Assembly: GCA_934635385.1 (NCBI GenBank)
Contig: CAKTZI010000004.1
Location: 1-64,000 of the forward strand
Direction: 5' to 3'
Origin: an uncultured Kiritimatiellota bacterium
GTDB taxonomy: Bacteria; Verrucomicrobiota; Kiritimatiellia; RFP12; UBA1067
DNA: 64,000 bases
The stretch's first letter is position 1; every line of letters begins with the position of its first letter. The position numbers were made by a program, and so were the translations under genes. Shown one piece after another: positions 1 through 7,857 of this stretch. The notes under the pieces were generated by a model, which made no database searches, was not told the origin of the DNA, and saw only the letters and a program-made list of their open reading frames with translations.

Positions 1-120
1 GCGGCGAGTGCCACGGGATTCAGAGGCGCGGCGAGTGCCACGGGCGACAGCGGCGCGGCGAGTGCCACGGGATTCAGCGGCGCGGCGAGTGCCACGGGAT
101 TCAGCGGCGCGGCGAGTGCC
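1..120 (+). repeat. 27-bp in-frame tandem repeat, 4.4 copies
   Basis: The unit GCGGCGAGTGCCACGGGA plus nine more bases repeats at 1, 28, 55, 82 and 109 with few substitutions. It encodes AASATGFRG, AASATGDSG and AASATGFSG twice. The period is nine codons, so gain or loss of a unit keeps the frame. The array continues left of the window. Confidence 0.95.
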
Positions 121-330
121 GAGAATCCTACGGCTATAGCAGTCGCTTGGGGCATCTGCGGCAAGGCCAAAGGCGTAAAGGGATCGCACATCGTGCTTGC
201 CGACTGGCGATATGAAGACTGCCAATGGAATTTTCACGGCGCGAAGATGGTGCGCATCGACGACGAGACATACATGGCCGATACATGGTATACCATGAAG
301 GACGGCGAAATCGTGAAAGCGGAGGATTGA
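1..330 (+). CDS. Phage-type repeat protein, C-terminal part (5' end outside window)
   Basis: The frame is open from the first base and stops at TGA 328-330, leaving 109 visible residues. The first 40 residues are four copies of a nine-residue AASATGxxG repeat. A conserved tail follows with AIAVAWGICGKAKG and ADTWYTMKDGEIVKAED. Repeat-plus-tail proteins of this kind are common in phages and prophages (I recall them as DUF7666-like); the function is unknown. It is the first gene of a same-strand cassette, and the next gene's GGAGG lies inside its last codons. The start codon is outside the window. Confidence 0.75.
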   Translation, partial: AASATGFRGAASATGDSGAASATGFSGAASATGFSGAASAENPTAIAVAWGICGKAKGVKGSHIVLADWRYEDCQWNFHGAKMVRIDDETYMADTWYTMKDGEIVKAED

Positions 331-332
331 AA

Positions 333-1124
333 ATGCACAGTCTGATTCAATGGCCACTCGCCAAATATTGGAACAAGTGCTGGAACCCAATGCTCGGATG
401 TAAGCCGATCAGCCCAGCGTGTGCATACTGCTACGCCAAGTTTTTAATCAAGCAGCGGTTCAAACACTCATTCGTCCCGCATGAGACCGGCAAGCTGAAT
501 CCACCGCGCAAGGATGTCGTGTTCTGCGGGAACATGACCGATCTGTTCGGCGATTGGGTTGATGCTGAAGCCCGCATCGACTTCATCGTCAAAACGCTCG
601 GCTACTCACGCAAGGCGACATATCTGTGGCTGACCAAACGACCGGAAGCCCTCTGCGACACCCTATCTCGTGGCACGATGATACCGTCTGACGACCCCAG
701 CTGCGACATACCATTCCGCCATGTCGAGTTCTGCAACCAGTTCTTCGGCTTCACAGGCGAGAACCAGGAATGGTACGACAAGAGGTTCAAATTGTGGAGG
801 AGGCTGTTCCCATCTTGGGCAAACGGCTGGCTGTCGGCGGAGCCATTGCTCGGGCCAATCGACCTTCACCTCGGCTACATCGCACCAGAGGATCTGCCAT
901 TCAAGTGGATCGTCGTCGGATGCGAGAGCGGCCCGAAACGCCGCCCCTGCAAGATCGAGTGGGTGGAGAACATTGTTGCACAGGCCATGTCGCGTGACAT
1001 ACCCGTGTTCGTCAAGCAGCTTGCCATCAACGGCATGTGCGAGACGGACATCGCGAAGTTCCCTGCGCACCTCCGAATCCGGCAAGTGCCGTGGAAAGTC
1101 AACTCGAAGGAGGTAGCGAAATGA
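333..1124 (+). CDS. DUF5131 (Gp37/Gp68-like) phage protein
   Basis: 263 residues. The N-terminus has W-N-x2-LGCKPISPACAYCYA, the cysteine signature of the phage Gp37/Gp68 (DUF5131) family. Later conserved blocks are WLTKRPE, WLSAEPLLGPI and WIVVGCESGPKRRP, all typical of the family. The biochemical activity is not established; the cysteine pattern suggests metal or Fe-S binding. I chose ATG 333 because GGAGG at 321-325 is 7 nt upstream, although the frame is open to 225. It overlaps the next gene by ATGA. Confidence 0.9.
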   Translation: MHSLIQWPLAKYWNKCWNPMLGCKPISPACAYCYAKFLIKQRFKHSFVPHETGKLNPPRKDVVFCGNMTDLFGDWVDAEARIDFIVKTLGYSRKATYLWLTKRPEALCDTLSRGTMIPSDDPSCDIPFRHVEFCNQFFGFTGENQEWYDKRFKLWRRLFPSWANGWLSAEPLLGPIDLHLGYIAPEDLPFKWIVVGCESGPKRRPCKIEWVENIVAQAMSRDIPVFVKQLAINGMCETDIAKFPAHLRIRQVPWKVNSKEVAK

Positions 1125-1573
1125 CTAACGCAGAGAAATATCCGAACACACAAGGCGCACTGGAAGCATGGCGCATGTATGGCGATAGGGGCGGCGATAA
1201 GCCATTTGACCTGTGGTTGAGCCTGAGCACAGACGTCGCGCCCGAGCCAACATTGCTTGAGGCGGCGGAAAAACTCATTATTGGGTTCGTCAATACTTGG
1301 TCGGAGGGATGGTCAAGTATGGAATGCTTGGAAAACCTGCGCAAAGCCGTTAAACGTGAGAAACAAAAGCCCATCCGCAACTGCGATAGGTACATGACGG
1401 GAGAAAAGGCCCAAGAGGCGTTCAACAGTATATGCAGGGCTCATCGCGTCTGTAGTGAATGTCAAGTCAGAGCAATCAGGAAATGTTGCGGTGACGAAAA
1501 TACGCAATGTCAGTTCCTGTGGCTCTACGCCGAGGCCGAGGCGAAGAAGGAGGAGAAAAATGCTGACGCGTGA
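1121..1573 (+). CDS. Hypothetical phage-type protein with cysteine cluster
   Basis: 150 residues, not recognised. The start ATG 1121 overlaps the previous stop as ATGA, with AAGGAGG at 1108-1114 as ribosome site. The N-terminal half is acidic and helical. The C-terminal third carries C-R-A-H-R-V-C-S-E-C and CCGDENTQC, possibly a zinc-binding region, then a lysine-rich end. Its place among overlapping phage genes suggests an accessory early gene. Confidence 0.7.
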   Translation: MTNAEKYPNTQGALEAWRMYGDRGGDKPFDLWLSLSTDVAPEPTLLEAAEKLIIGFVNTWSEGWSSMECLENLRKAVKREKQKPIRNCDRYMTGEKAQEAFNSICRAHRVCSECQVRAIRKCCGDENTQCQFLWLYAEAEAKKEEKNADA

Positions 1574-2063
1574 ACTTGTCGAAAATGTCTTTTCGCGGAT
1601 TCCAAAGAGCGTCAAGGTTGGCGTTTTTGGTGTCTACAATACAGGCTGCGGAGAAGCGAAGATATGTGTGTTTCTCGGCATGAAAACCGAGCGTGATGAG
1701 TTCGGGAATTTTTGTGAATATGAAGTATGGGAACCCGTCGCAATAGACGACGAGATTTCCAAAAACTTCGATGCACTTGTCGCGAAAGCCGTGAACAGCA
1801 ACGTCAAGGGACACAAGAAAGTTAAACCAATCAGGAAAATCTCTCGTCCAGCCACCGAAAAACAGATCAACTATGCCACTTATATTTCAAGTGTCCTTGG
1901 TATTCCTGTCCCAAAGGAAAACTCTGTTGCGGCCTATTCAAAGTGGATTGGCGAACACGTAGACCAATTTAAGCGGGTGTTAGCCGATGAAGAAGAGAAA
2001 GCTTGCAATGTCACCGACTCGGATGCTTATGACTGCATCAGCCCAATAGAGGAGGAATTCTAA
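1560..2063 (+). CDS. Hypothetical phage-type protein
   Basis: 167 residues, not assigned. ATG 1560 is preceded by AAGGAGGAGAAAA and lies inside the end of the upstream gene (14-nt overlap); the longer reading from 1455 would overlap too far. The N-terminal half (about 1-75) looks like a small beta-rich domain. Residues about 90-140 contain SRPATEKQINYATYISSVLG, resembling the TEKQ-x2-YA segment seen in phage proteins that help single-strand annealing or act as small helical domains. The C-terminus is acidic. Confidence 0.7.
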   Translation: MLTRELVENVFSRIPKSVKVGVFGVYNTGCGEAKICVFLGMKTERDEFGNFCEYEVWEPVAIDDEISKNFDALVAKAVNSNVKGHKKVKPIRKISRPATEKQINYATYISSVLGIPVPKENSVAAYSKWIGEHVDQFKRVLADEEEKACNVTDSDAYDCISPIEEEF

Positions 2064-2399
2064 ATGAAGACAGTTAAGCAGTTGGGTGTCAGCCCCGCGC
2101 CGTGGTGTCAGGGCGAACGTGCAGACTGCGAGGATCATATCGTATGGTGTAGGTACAAAAGGCCGGACGGAAACGAGAACCGTCGCATAATAGCGCACTG
2201 CAACGATAGGTTCTCAGATAAACAGGCTTGTGTCGATGCACGTTTAATCTCGGCGGCACCGGAACTCTACGAGTGTTTGCGAGAGTGCCTATCAATCTTG
2301 CACATGGTTGTGAACGCGGTTGGCGGCGCGGACGCTGAAACGCTCCAGACGATGGTCAAGTCACAAAGGACACTCGAAAAGGCGGGAGGCAAGGAATGA
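2064..2399 (+). CDS. Hypothetical phage-type protein
   Basis: 111 residues. ATG 2064 directly abuts the preceding TAA, with GAGGAGGAATTC just upstream. The segment ARLISAAPELYECLRECL is a motif common to many small phage proteins of unknown function ('ARLIAAAPELLEAL'). It overlaps the next gene by ATGA at 2396-2399. Confidence 0.75.
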   Translation: MKTVKQLGVSPAPWCQGERADCEDHIVWCRYKRPDGNENRRIIAHCNDRFSDKQACVDARLISAAPELYECLRECLSILHMVVNAVGGADAETLQTMVKSQRTLEKAGGKE

Positions 2400-3250
2400 G
2401 CGTACATGACAGGGATTTGCTTACAGGCAAGTCGAAACTGGAAACGGCAATCGAACGCATCAGGACGTTTTGCGAAGGTAAGAAGGTTCTCGTCGCCTTC
2501 AGTGGTGGAAAGGATAGTCAGTGCTGCTACCACCTGTGCGAGGACGCGGGAATTGATTTCAGCGCACAATATTCCATCACACGCTTTGAGCCGCCGGAAC
2601 TGATTTCGTTCATCCGGGAACACTATCCCGACGTGACTTTCCGCCGAGTGTACAAGAAGTCCCTTGTCGAGCAGATAGCCGACAATGGACTTCCAAACAG
2701 ATGGTTTCGATGGTGTTGCGAATCGAAGCACAGGAAGACGCCCGGATTCGACATCGCGGTAGTTGGCGTACGAGCGGCAGAAAGTCCGCGCCGTGCCGCA
2801 AATTGGAGGGTGTTTGGGAGGAAGCAAGATGGTTCGTTCTACATCTGTCCGATTTTTGATTGGTCGGAAGCCGACGTTTGGGAATACCTGAACGGGAAGA
2901 ACTTGCCGCATTGTTGCCTATACGATGAAGGGTACCGCCGGATCGGTTGCGTCTGTTGCCCGTTGTCGCCGTCCACAATGAGACGCAACGCGAAACGCTG
3001 GCCGAAGATGGCCGCCATGCTTTTTCTCGGACATTGTAAGAATTGGGACAAAGTCGTCGCCGCCGGAGGCGTGTCAACACGCGGAAATCCTTACAGAATG
3101 TTGGAATTAGGAACGCCCCGCGCCGCGTTTGAACATTGGCTCGACACGGGCATGACAATCAGGAACGAGAAGCCGACCGACGACCAGCCCTGCCTGTTCG
3201 CGGGGACGGGCTTCTCCGAAAGCGACGGAACGGAAGGAGGCAAGGAATGA
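2396..3250 (+). CDS. Phosphoadenosine phosphosulfate reductase-family protein (phage)
   Basis: 284 residues of the adenine-nucleotide alpha-hydrolase fold. The PP-loop SGGKDS is at residues 36-41, followed by a conserved R-W-C-C segment, GVRAAES and the paired cysteines CVCCPLS near residue 188. Phage members of this family are usually annotated as PAPS reductase-like and are thought to work in sulfur transfer, DNA modification or defence rather than assimilatory sulfate reduction. The start is fixed by ATGA overlap with the previous gene and by GGAGG at 2386-2390. Confidence 0.85.
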   Translation: MSVHDRDLLTGKSKLETAIERIRTFCEGKKVLVAFSGGKDSQCCYHLCEDAGIDFSAQYSITRFEPPELISFIREHYPDVTFRRVYKKSLVEQIADNGLPNRWFRWCCESKHRKTPGFDIAVVGVRAAESPRRAANWRVFGRKQDGSFYICPIFDWSEADVWEYLNGKNLPHCCLYDEGYRRIGCVCCPLSPSTMRRNAKRWPKMAAMLFLGHCKNWDKVVAAGGVSTRGNPYRMLELGTPRAAFEHWLDTGMTIRNEKPTDDQPCLFAGTGFSESDGTEGGKE

Positions 3251-3441
3251 AACGCAAGGAGATCACAACCGTTGACCTGTTCTGCGGACTGTGCTGGCGT
3301 GACCACGACACAGGTGAAACGTTCTGCGTCCGCCTCGGCGAGTGGGTCGCGAAGTGCCCGGAGCATGAAGGCGGCACGCCGTGGGATGCGGAGAAAGTTG
3401 ACCTGTCAGAAACAGAAAATGAAGGAGAAGAAAATGAGTGA
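3247..3441 (+). CDS. Small cysteine-containing phage protein
   Basis: 64 residues. The start overlaps the previous stop (ATGA, 3247-3250), with AAGGAGG just before it. The sequence contains C-G-L-C-W-R and C-P-E-H, a possible single zinc site, and an acidic tail. No family assigned. It overlaps the next gene by 8 nt. Confidence 0.65.
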   Translation: MKRKEITTVDLFCGLCWRDHDTGETFCVRLGEWVAKCPEHEGGTPWDAEKVDLSETENEGEENE

Positions 3442-3823
3442 ACAGATAAAACCCGACCTTTACCTCAACATGAAGCGCGAATGGTTCGCGAAAATTTGGA
3501 ACGGCGAGAAGACGGTTGAGTACCGCGAGTTCAAGCCGTACTGGATCCGGCGTATCGGCGACTGGGCGAACGCCGCGCCGCTCACGAAGTTCGTCGAGAT
3601 GCGCCTTGGCTACTACAGGAACGCGCCCGCGATGCTCCTTCAGGTGTATCGCGTGGACATCGGGAAGTGCCCGTACCCCGGCTGGGACGGCCAGTATTTC
3701 CGGCTGCACTTCGAGGTCGTCATGTACTGCGTGAGAAACGGCATCGAATACTGGCCGATGCTGAATCCGCCGAGGATGAAGGAAAGGAGAGATGCCAATG
3801 TTTCCCGTAGAATACAGGCTTGA
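3434..3823 (+). CDS. ASCH-like domain protein
   Basis: 129 residues. The block IWNGEKTVEYREFKPYW near the N-terminus matches the conserved G-x-K-T-x-E-x-R core of ASCH/PUA-like domains, which bind RNA or modified bases and are frequent in phages. A beta-rich middle (MLLQVYRVDIGKCPYPGW) follows. ATG 3434 is preceded by GAAGGAGAAGAAA. The last residues are read through the ribosome site of the next gene, a 26-nt overlap. Confidence 0.75.
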   Translation: MSEQIKPDLYLNMKREWFAKIWNGEKTVEYREFKPYWIRRIGDWANAAPLTKFVEMRLGYYRNAPAMLLQVYRVDIGKCPYPGWDGQYFRLHFEVVMYCVRNGIEYWPMLNPPRMKERRDANVSRRIQA

Positions 3824-4712
3824 GCGCAGTCGGAACAGGGGGGCGTACTGGAATCGGCTATACCACACGCGCATCTTCACATCGCTAAAGGAGGCTGAAG
3901 AGGTGTTCAACGAGGAACACAAGAATCATCCATCGAACTGGCTTCGCATCGTCAAGGTGGAGAAGTCTGTGGTGAAGGAGATAAAAAAAATGAGCCGAAG
4001 TGACAATAGGAAATGCCCAGTCAACGGCAAACGACCAGGAGATTGTCACCCAATGAACATTGACCTGCACAACACTGATTGCGAAAAGTTCATGTCTACG
4101 CTCCCAATGGGCTATTTTGACCTCACGATTGCCGATCCACCGTATGGCATTGGACGCGATTGGGAAAAGCGTGACCGCGACACTTCGCGCAAGTTTCATG
4201 CACTCAATTACGACAACACGCGACCGTCCGAGAACTGCATCAATGAAATCATCCGCGTGTCCAAGCACTGGATAATCTTCGGCTGGAACTACTTCACCGA
4301 CATTCTGCCGCCGACAAACTACCTCATCGTCTGGGATAAGATGAGCAATGGCAATCAGACGTTCAAGTATTCCAAGGCGGAAATCGCCGGAACGGACATA
4401 AAGATTCCCTGCAATCTCGTCTCAATTCCGTGGGACGGATACAGAATGGGCGAAGAGACGGGCACAAAGAAGATCCATCCGCATCAAAAGCCGATTGCCC
4501 TTTACAGGTGGATCCTTTCCATTTATGGCATCAGGGCTCGGCGGATATTCGATCCGTTCGCCGGTTCGGGAAGCCTCGCCATTGCGTGCCGGCAAATGGA
4601 CAAGGATTATGTCGGCTGCGAAGTCGATTCCGCTTTCTACAAGGCGGCATATTCCCGCATTTTCGATAAGCCGACTCCGCAACCTGAAGAACTCTTTTTG
4701 CCGCTCATTTAA
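3798..4712 (+). CDS. DNA methyltransferase with an N-terminal extension (possible frame fusion)
   Basis: 304 residues. ADPPYG lies near residue 112 and FDPFAGSGSLA near 250, so the order is catalytic motif IV then SAM motif I, as in beta-class N6-adenine/N4-cytosine methyltransferases. H-P-H-Q-K-P precedes the SAM motif, as usual. The first 64 residues match no methyltransferase part and look like a separate small protein. At 3971-3992 a good ribosome site (GAAGGAG), an A8 run and ATG 3990 follow each other; one A fewer would create a TGA overlapping that ATG. I chose ATG 3798 because AGGAG is 8 nt upstream. It converges on the integrase with an 8-nt 3' overlap. Confidence 0.85.
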   Translation: MFPVEYRLERSRNRGAYWNRLYHTRIFTSLKEAEEVFNEEHKNHPSNWLRIVKVEKSVVKEIKKMSRSDNRKCPVNGKRPGDCHPMNIDLHNTDCEKFMSTLPMGYFDLTIADPPYGIGRDWEKRDRDTSRKFHALNYDNTRPSENCINEIIRVSKHWIIFGWNYFTDILPPTNYLIVWDKMSNGNQTFKYSKAEIAGTDIKIPCNLVSIPWDGYRMGEETGTKKIHPHQKPIALYRWILSIYGIRARRIFDPFAGSGSLAIACRQMDKDYVGCEVDSAFYKAAYSRIFDKPTPQPEELFLPLI

Positions 4713-5928
4713 TTGCCGCTTCCTGTCCGTTTGCGGACGGCAGAATCTTGAAGTATGCCTCGCCGTCGGCTTTTGACGCGAGGCCGCAGTAGTTTTCAGC
4801 CCTCATCTTCGCACTCGTTCCAACGATCGCCTGTGTCTTTGCCGGATCGCCATACGCCGCCACATGAAATGTGATGAACGAATGCCGTCCGCAATTCTGA
4901 AATACAGGTATCCCATGTTTCCGGGCGAGCTTGTAGATTTCACTCTGCGTTTTGCCAGTGATCATCTTGACGGCCGGCAGGAAATCAAACGACTTCATCC
5001 ATGCTAGCGCGGTGGCATCGATGTGAAATGCTCGCGGCCGCTTCCCTCTCTGATAACCCTTGCCTTTGGCGATACGCACCATTTCATCGTCGAGATTGAT
5101 CCTGACGGCATCATCACCCAACGCTGCCGAGCGTTGAATTTCAATGGCGCGACTCCCACAGAAGAAGTTGATGATCGCATAGGCGAGATATTCCGGATGC
5201 GTTTCCTTCTCCCCTTCCAACAGTCGGAACAGCTTTTCGGCATCCGCCGGTTTCATGTATTCCGGCTCTTCCCACGGCTCTTCCTTGGGCTTTATCCAGC
5301 GTATCGGACTTTCGGACAGATATTTCCGCTCATCCTTCGTGCACCAGTTGAAGAATGTCTTGAGATAGAGAAGGTGTGAGTTATAGGTCTTGGGCTTTTT
5401 GTCGCCATAATGCCGCTTCAGATATTCGACAATATCCTTTGCAGCCACACTGCCGAGCAAGATGTCTTCCCCTGCCTTTTTGAGCCACTTGCCGACGGTT
5501 GCCGCCGTCTTGTGCTTGTCCGAGCCCTCTCCCTTTGATGCGTAGTATTCGGAATAGGCCGCACCAACGGTCATCCCCGAATCGTCTTGCTTCTTTTGGG
5601 CATCGCCGTCCAGATAACCGCGCACAGCGTCCGCAAGGCTTATCTTCACTCCAGCCGCGTGGAGAAGGTCAAGCGCGTTCTTCGCGTCAATTGCCTCAAT
5701 GGGTGTGAGCCTCACTGCGGCATCCCCTCCTGACTGATGCCGCTGATAGAAGTCCCTTATGTCCCGCTTCAACTCGTCTTCGCTTGCGCGTGTCATACGC
5801 ACCGCGAACTTCGTAAACGGATCGGTGCCGAAGTAGGCTTCGTACCCCACCCTTTCACGCCCTTGCCTGTCCCTGCGGACACGCTTCTTGATGCTCTTTT
5901 CGACTATCGTCTTCGGCAAATAACTCAT
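4705..5928 (-). CDS. Tyrosine recombinase / phage integrase
   Basis: 407 residues. An N-terminal arm-binding segment is followed by a core-binding region (about 120-215, with TYNSHLLYLKTFFNWC) and a catalytic domain. The catalytic set is visible: G-S-R-A-I-E-I (first Arg), a lysine in the beta-hairpin (AKGKGYQRGKRP), NCGRHSFITF (Arg and His of the R-H-x box) and ENYCGLAS with the nucleophilic tyrosine. I prefer ATG 5928 (MSYLPKT), which has AGAAGGG upstream, over the upstream ATGs at 5946 and 5982. It points inward from the right edge of the phage-like cassette. Confidence 0.93.
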   Translation of the reverse strand: MSYLPKTIVEKSIKKRVRRDRQGRERVGYEAYFGTDPFTKFAVRMTRASEDELKRDIRDFYQRHQSGGDAAVRLTPIEAIDAKNALDLLHAAGVKISLADAVRGYLDGDAQKKQDDSGMTVGAAYSEYYASKGEGSDKHKTAATVGKWLKKAGEDILLGSVAAKDIVEYLKRHYGDKKPKTYNSHLLYLKTFFNWCTKDERKYLSESPIRWIKPKEEPWEEPEYMKPADAEKLFRLLEGEKETHPEYLAYAIINFFCGSRAIEIQRSAALGDDAVRINLDDEMVRIAKGKGYQRGKRPRAFHIDATALAWMKSFDFLPAVKMITGKTQSEIYKLARKHGIPVFQNCGRHSFITFHVAAYGDPAKTQAIVGTSAKMRAENYCGLASKADGEAYFKILPSANGQEAAIK

Positions 5929-5959
5929 AACAGCCCTTCTGCTCATTAGTTTTTTACTA

Positions 5960-6017
5960 TGTGATTCTGATGTGACAATCAAGATTTATCGCAAAAACAT
6001 ATCACACTAAAATCACA
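5960..6017. promoter_or_regulatory. Inverted TGTGATT-n4-TGTGA boxes upstream of the integrase
   Basis: TGTGATTCTGATGTGA at 5960-5975 recurs as its reverse complement at 6002-6017 (TGTGATTTTAGTGTGA on the minus strand). Each box is two TGTGA words 11 bp apart, so four words fall on one helical face in a locally AT-rich stretch. This fits an operator or recombinase arm sites of an attP-like region. No core attachment duplication could be seen. Confidence 0.5.
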
Positions 6018-6155
6018 ATGAGAGCATTGTATCATAAGGGCTTTAGCCAGTCAATAGCACAACATTTGATGAATGGTATTATACCAATTTTCCCGCACCG
6101 CATTCTCACTTCTCACGACAGCGTCTTGCATTGGAAAGAGGACGGCGGCGCACGG

Positions 6156-6238
6156 ACACGTCGCTCACGGTCTTCCGCGACCTCTCAAATCCTTCGCCGA
6201 AGCCGTCCTCGCGCTCTGATCGACCCCTCCATCGGGAG
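6156..6238 (+). pseudogene. Relic of the 3' end of a Sir2 gene with internal deletion
   Basis: ACACGTCGCTCACGGTCTT matches the codons for G-T-S-L-T-V-F of the intact sirtuin gene (near 8460). It runs straight into CCGCGACCTCTCAAATCC..., which matches the last 16 codons and stop of the same gene (near 8580-8625). The similarity continues past the stop (GATCGACCCCTCCATCGGGAG against GATCGAACCCCTCTATCGG). About 100 bp are missing between two short GTCTT words and a 2-nt indel shifts the frame. Not functional. Confidence 0.75.
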
Positions 6239-6260
6239 GCAGACACGTTACTTCCCGCAC

Positions 6261-6289
6261 TTGTTCATCTCCTCATGATATGCTATAAT
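6261..6289 (+). promoter_or_regulatory. Promoter for hipBA
   Basis: TTGTTC (6261-6266), 17 nt, then TATAAT (6284-6289) preceded by TG at -15/-14. The predicted start is near 6296, giving a 20-nt leader without a clear Shine-Dalgarno sequence. Confidence 0.65.
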
Positions 6290-6316
6290 AATGGCAGTTT
6301 TACTTGAATACTGCAA

Positions 6317-6598
6317 ATGAAACGGCAAAACATCCTCTATCCAAAGGCGGCGAAAGCCCTCCTGACGCTGGGCGAGAACCTGCGGCTCGCACGACGACGG
6401 CGCATGATCACGGCGGGCATGATGGCCGAGCGGGCCAATCTCTCGCTGATGACCTTGCGCGCCATCGAACGCGGCTCGCCGCACGTCTCGATGTGCAACT
6501 ACATGGCCGTCATCGCCTGCCTCGGCTTTCAGGACGACATCGCCGCCGTCGCGGCTAACGACCGCCTCGGCCGCGACCTTCAGGACGCACGGCTATGA
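6317..6598 (+). CDS. hipB: HipB-like antitoxin, XRE helix-turn-helix
   Basis: 93 residues. The helix-turn-helix is at about 18-75: LGENLRLARRRRMITAGMMA, ERANLSLMTLRAIERGSP and a conserved ICLGF-like end. It is probably a DNA-binding antitoxin that represses its own operon and neutralises the adjacent HipA kinase. The stop overlaps the hipA start as ATGA, so translation is coupled. An extended -10 promoter lies 28 nt upstream. Confidence 0.85.
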   Translation: MKRQNILYPKAAKALLTLGENLRLARRRRMITAGMMAERANLSLMTLRAIERGSPHVSMCNYMAVIACLGFQDDIAAVAANDRLGRDLQDARL

Positions 6599-7680
6599 AA
6601 AAGCTTTTCCTCTATTTGGACGAAGCGCCGCTCGGCGAACTCACGATCGACTGCGTTCGCGGACACGAGACGTGGATGTTCCGTTTCGACGAGACGGGTC
6701 TTCATGAAGACCGCCCGATTCTCGATCCGTCCCTTGCCAACGTGCGCGGTCCGCAGTTTCCGCAGCGGCCGGGCATCTTCGGGTTTCTTTCTGACGTCGC
6801 GCCGGATCGCTGGGGCCGCAAGCTCATCCGCCACCGCGAGAAGCGCGAGCTGCGCGAAAGCGACTACCTGCTCGGCGTCTGCGACCTCACGCGCCCAGGG
6901 GCCGTCCGCATCAGGGAAAAGCCGGACGGCCCGTTTGTCGCATCGGATCTGGGTGACGCGGCGCCTCCCTGGACGACCTTGCGCAAACTGGAGAACGCGG
7001 CGCGCCATGTCGATGCCGATGACCGTGGTGCGGACGAAGAACGCTGGATTCGAAACCTGTTTTGCCCCGGCAGTTCGCTTGGAGGGGCACGTCCCAAGGC
7101 GAACGTGACGGCTCCTGACGGCAGCCTTTGGATTGCGAAGTTCCCTTCGGCAAAAGACGAATGGGATGTCGGTGCGCGCGAATACGAGACAAGCCTGCTG
7201 GCGCGCAAAGTCGGGCTGAACGTGCCGGAGACAAAGGCACAAAAACTCTCAAAGGCCGGAACGACTTTTTTCTCGAAGCGATTTGATCGTGAGGGAACGC
7301 GACGAATCCACTACGCCTCGGCCATGACGATGCTGGGCGCAGCGGACGGTGAAGACGGGCACAGCTATCTCGAAATCGCCGAATGGCTCGCCGCCAACAG
7401 CGCGGACGCGACAGCGGATCTGCACGAGCTGTGGATGCGCATGACGTTCTCGCAGCTCGTGCGGAACACGGACGACCACTTGCGCAATCACGGATTCCTG
7501 CTGACGTCCAAGGGATGGCGGCTGTCGCCGATGTTCGACGTCAACCCGAACCCCGACGGCGGCGAACCTGCGCTCGACAGGGGCGACCTGTTCGCGGACG
7601 CTGCCTATTACCGCCTGACGCGCAAAGAGGCCAGCGCGCGTTATTCGGAAATGAAGACAGCCGTCGGGCAACGCTCGTGA
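6595..7680 (+). CDS. hipA: HipA-like serine/threonine kinase toxin, C-terminally shortened
   Basis: 361 residues. The kinase core is intact: glycine-rich loop GSSLGGARPKA (about 162-172), substrate or ATP lysine in LWIAKFPS, catalytic RNTDDHLRNHGFL (about 299-311) and SPMFDVNP (metal-binding Asp). HipA kinases usually phosphorylate aminoacyl-tRNA synthetases or similar targets and cause growth arrest. After LDRGDLFADAAYYRLTRKEA the protein ends abruptly (MKTAVGQRS), where homologues continue for about 30-50 residues. The 3' end and adjacent repeats look rearranged, so activity is uncertain. Confidence 0.85.
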   Translation: MKKLFLYLDEAPLGELTIDCVRGHETWMFRFDETGLHEDRPILDPSLANVRGPQFPQRPGIFGFLSDVAPDRWGRKLIRHREKRELRESDYLLGVCDLTRPGAVRIREKPDGPFVASDLGDAAPPWTTLRKLENAARHVDADDRGADEERWIRNLFCPGSSLGGARPKANVTAPDGSLWIAKFPSAKDEWDVGAREYETSLLARKVGLNVPETKAQKLSKAGTTFFSKRFDREGTRRIHYASAMTMLGAADGEDGHSYLEIAEWLAANSADATADLHELWMRMTFSQLVRNTDDHLRNHGFLLTSKGWRLSPMFDVNPNPDGGEPALDRGDLFADAAYYRLTRKEASARYSEMKTAVGQRS

Positions 7681-7857
7681 TACAGCCGTTCCGCGTGATG
7701 CGCGATAGGCAATAGACTAGCCCCCTCAACCCTACCACTCGAACCCTACCACTGGGGTCAGACACTTTCGTCCCTCTTTCGTCCGGACACTTTCGTCCGG
7801 GAGAGAACGTTTCGCACGGGCACGCCGCGCGCGCGGCAACTGTGGTATAATTCGCGC
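7681..7857. other. Intergenic repeat patch and leaderless promoter of the sirtuin
   Basis: Between hipA and the sirtuin lie short direct repeats: ACCCTACCACT twice (7731-7751) and GACACTTTCGTCC twice (7760-7800) with GGGGTCAGACAC. The extended -10 TGGTATAAT ends at 7851, only 6 nt before ATG 7858, so the transcript probably starts at or beside the start codon. Confidence 0.6.

Noticed and set aside
1..120. CRISPR array
   Set aside because: Repeats are directly tandem, without spacers, and form codons of a protein.
4713..6316. tRNA-type attachment site for the element
   Set aside because: No tRNA or duplicated tRNA end was seen near the integrase.
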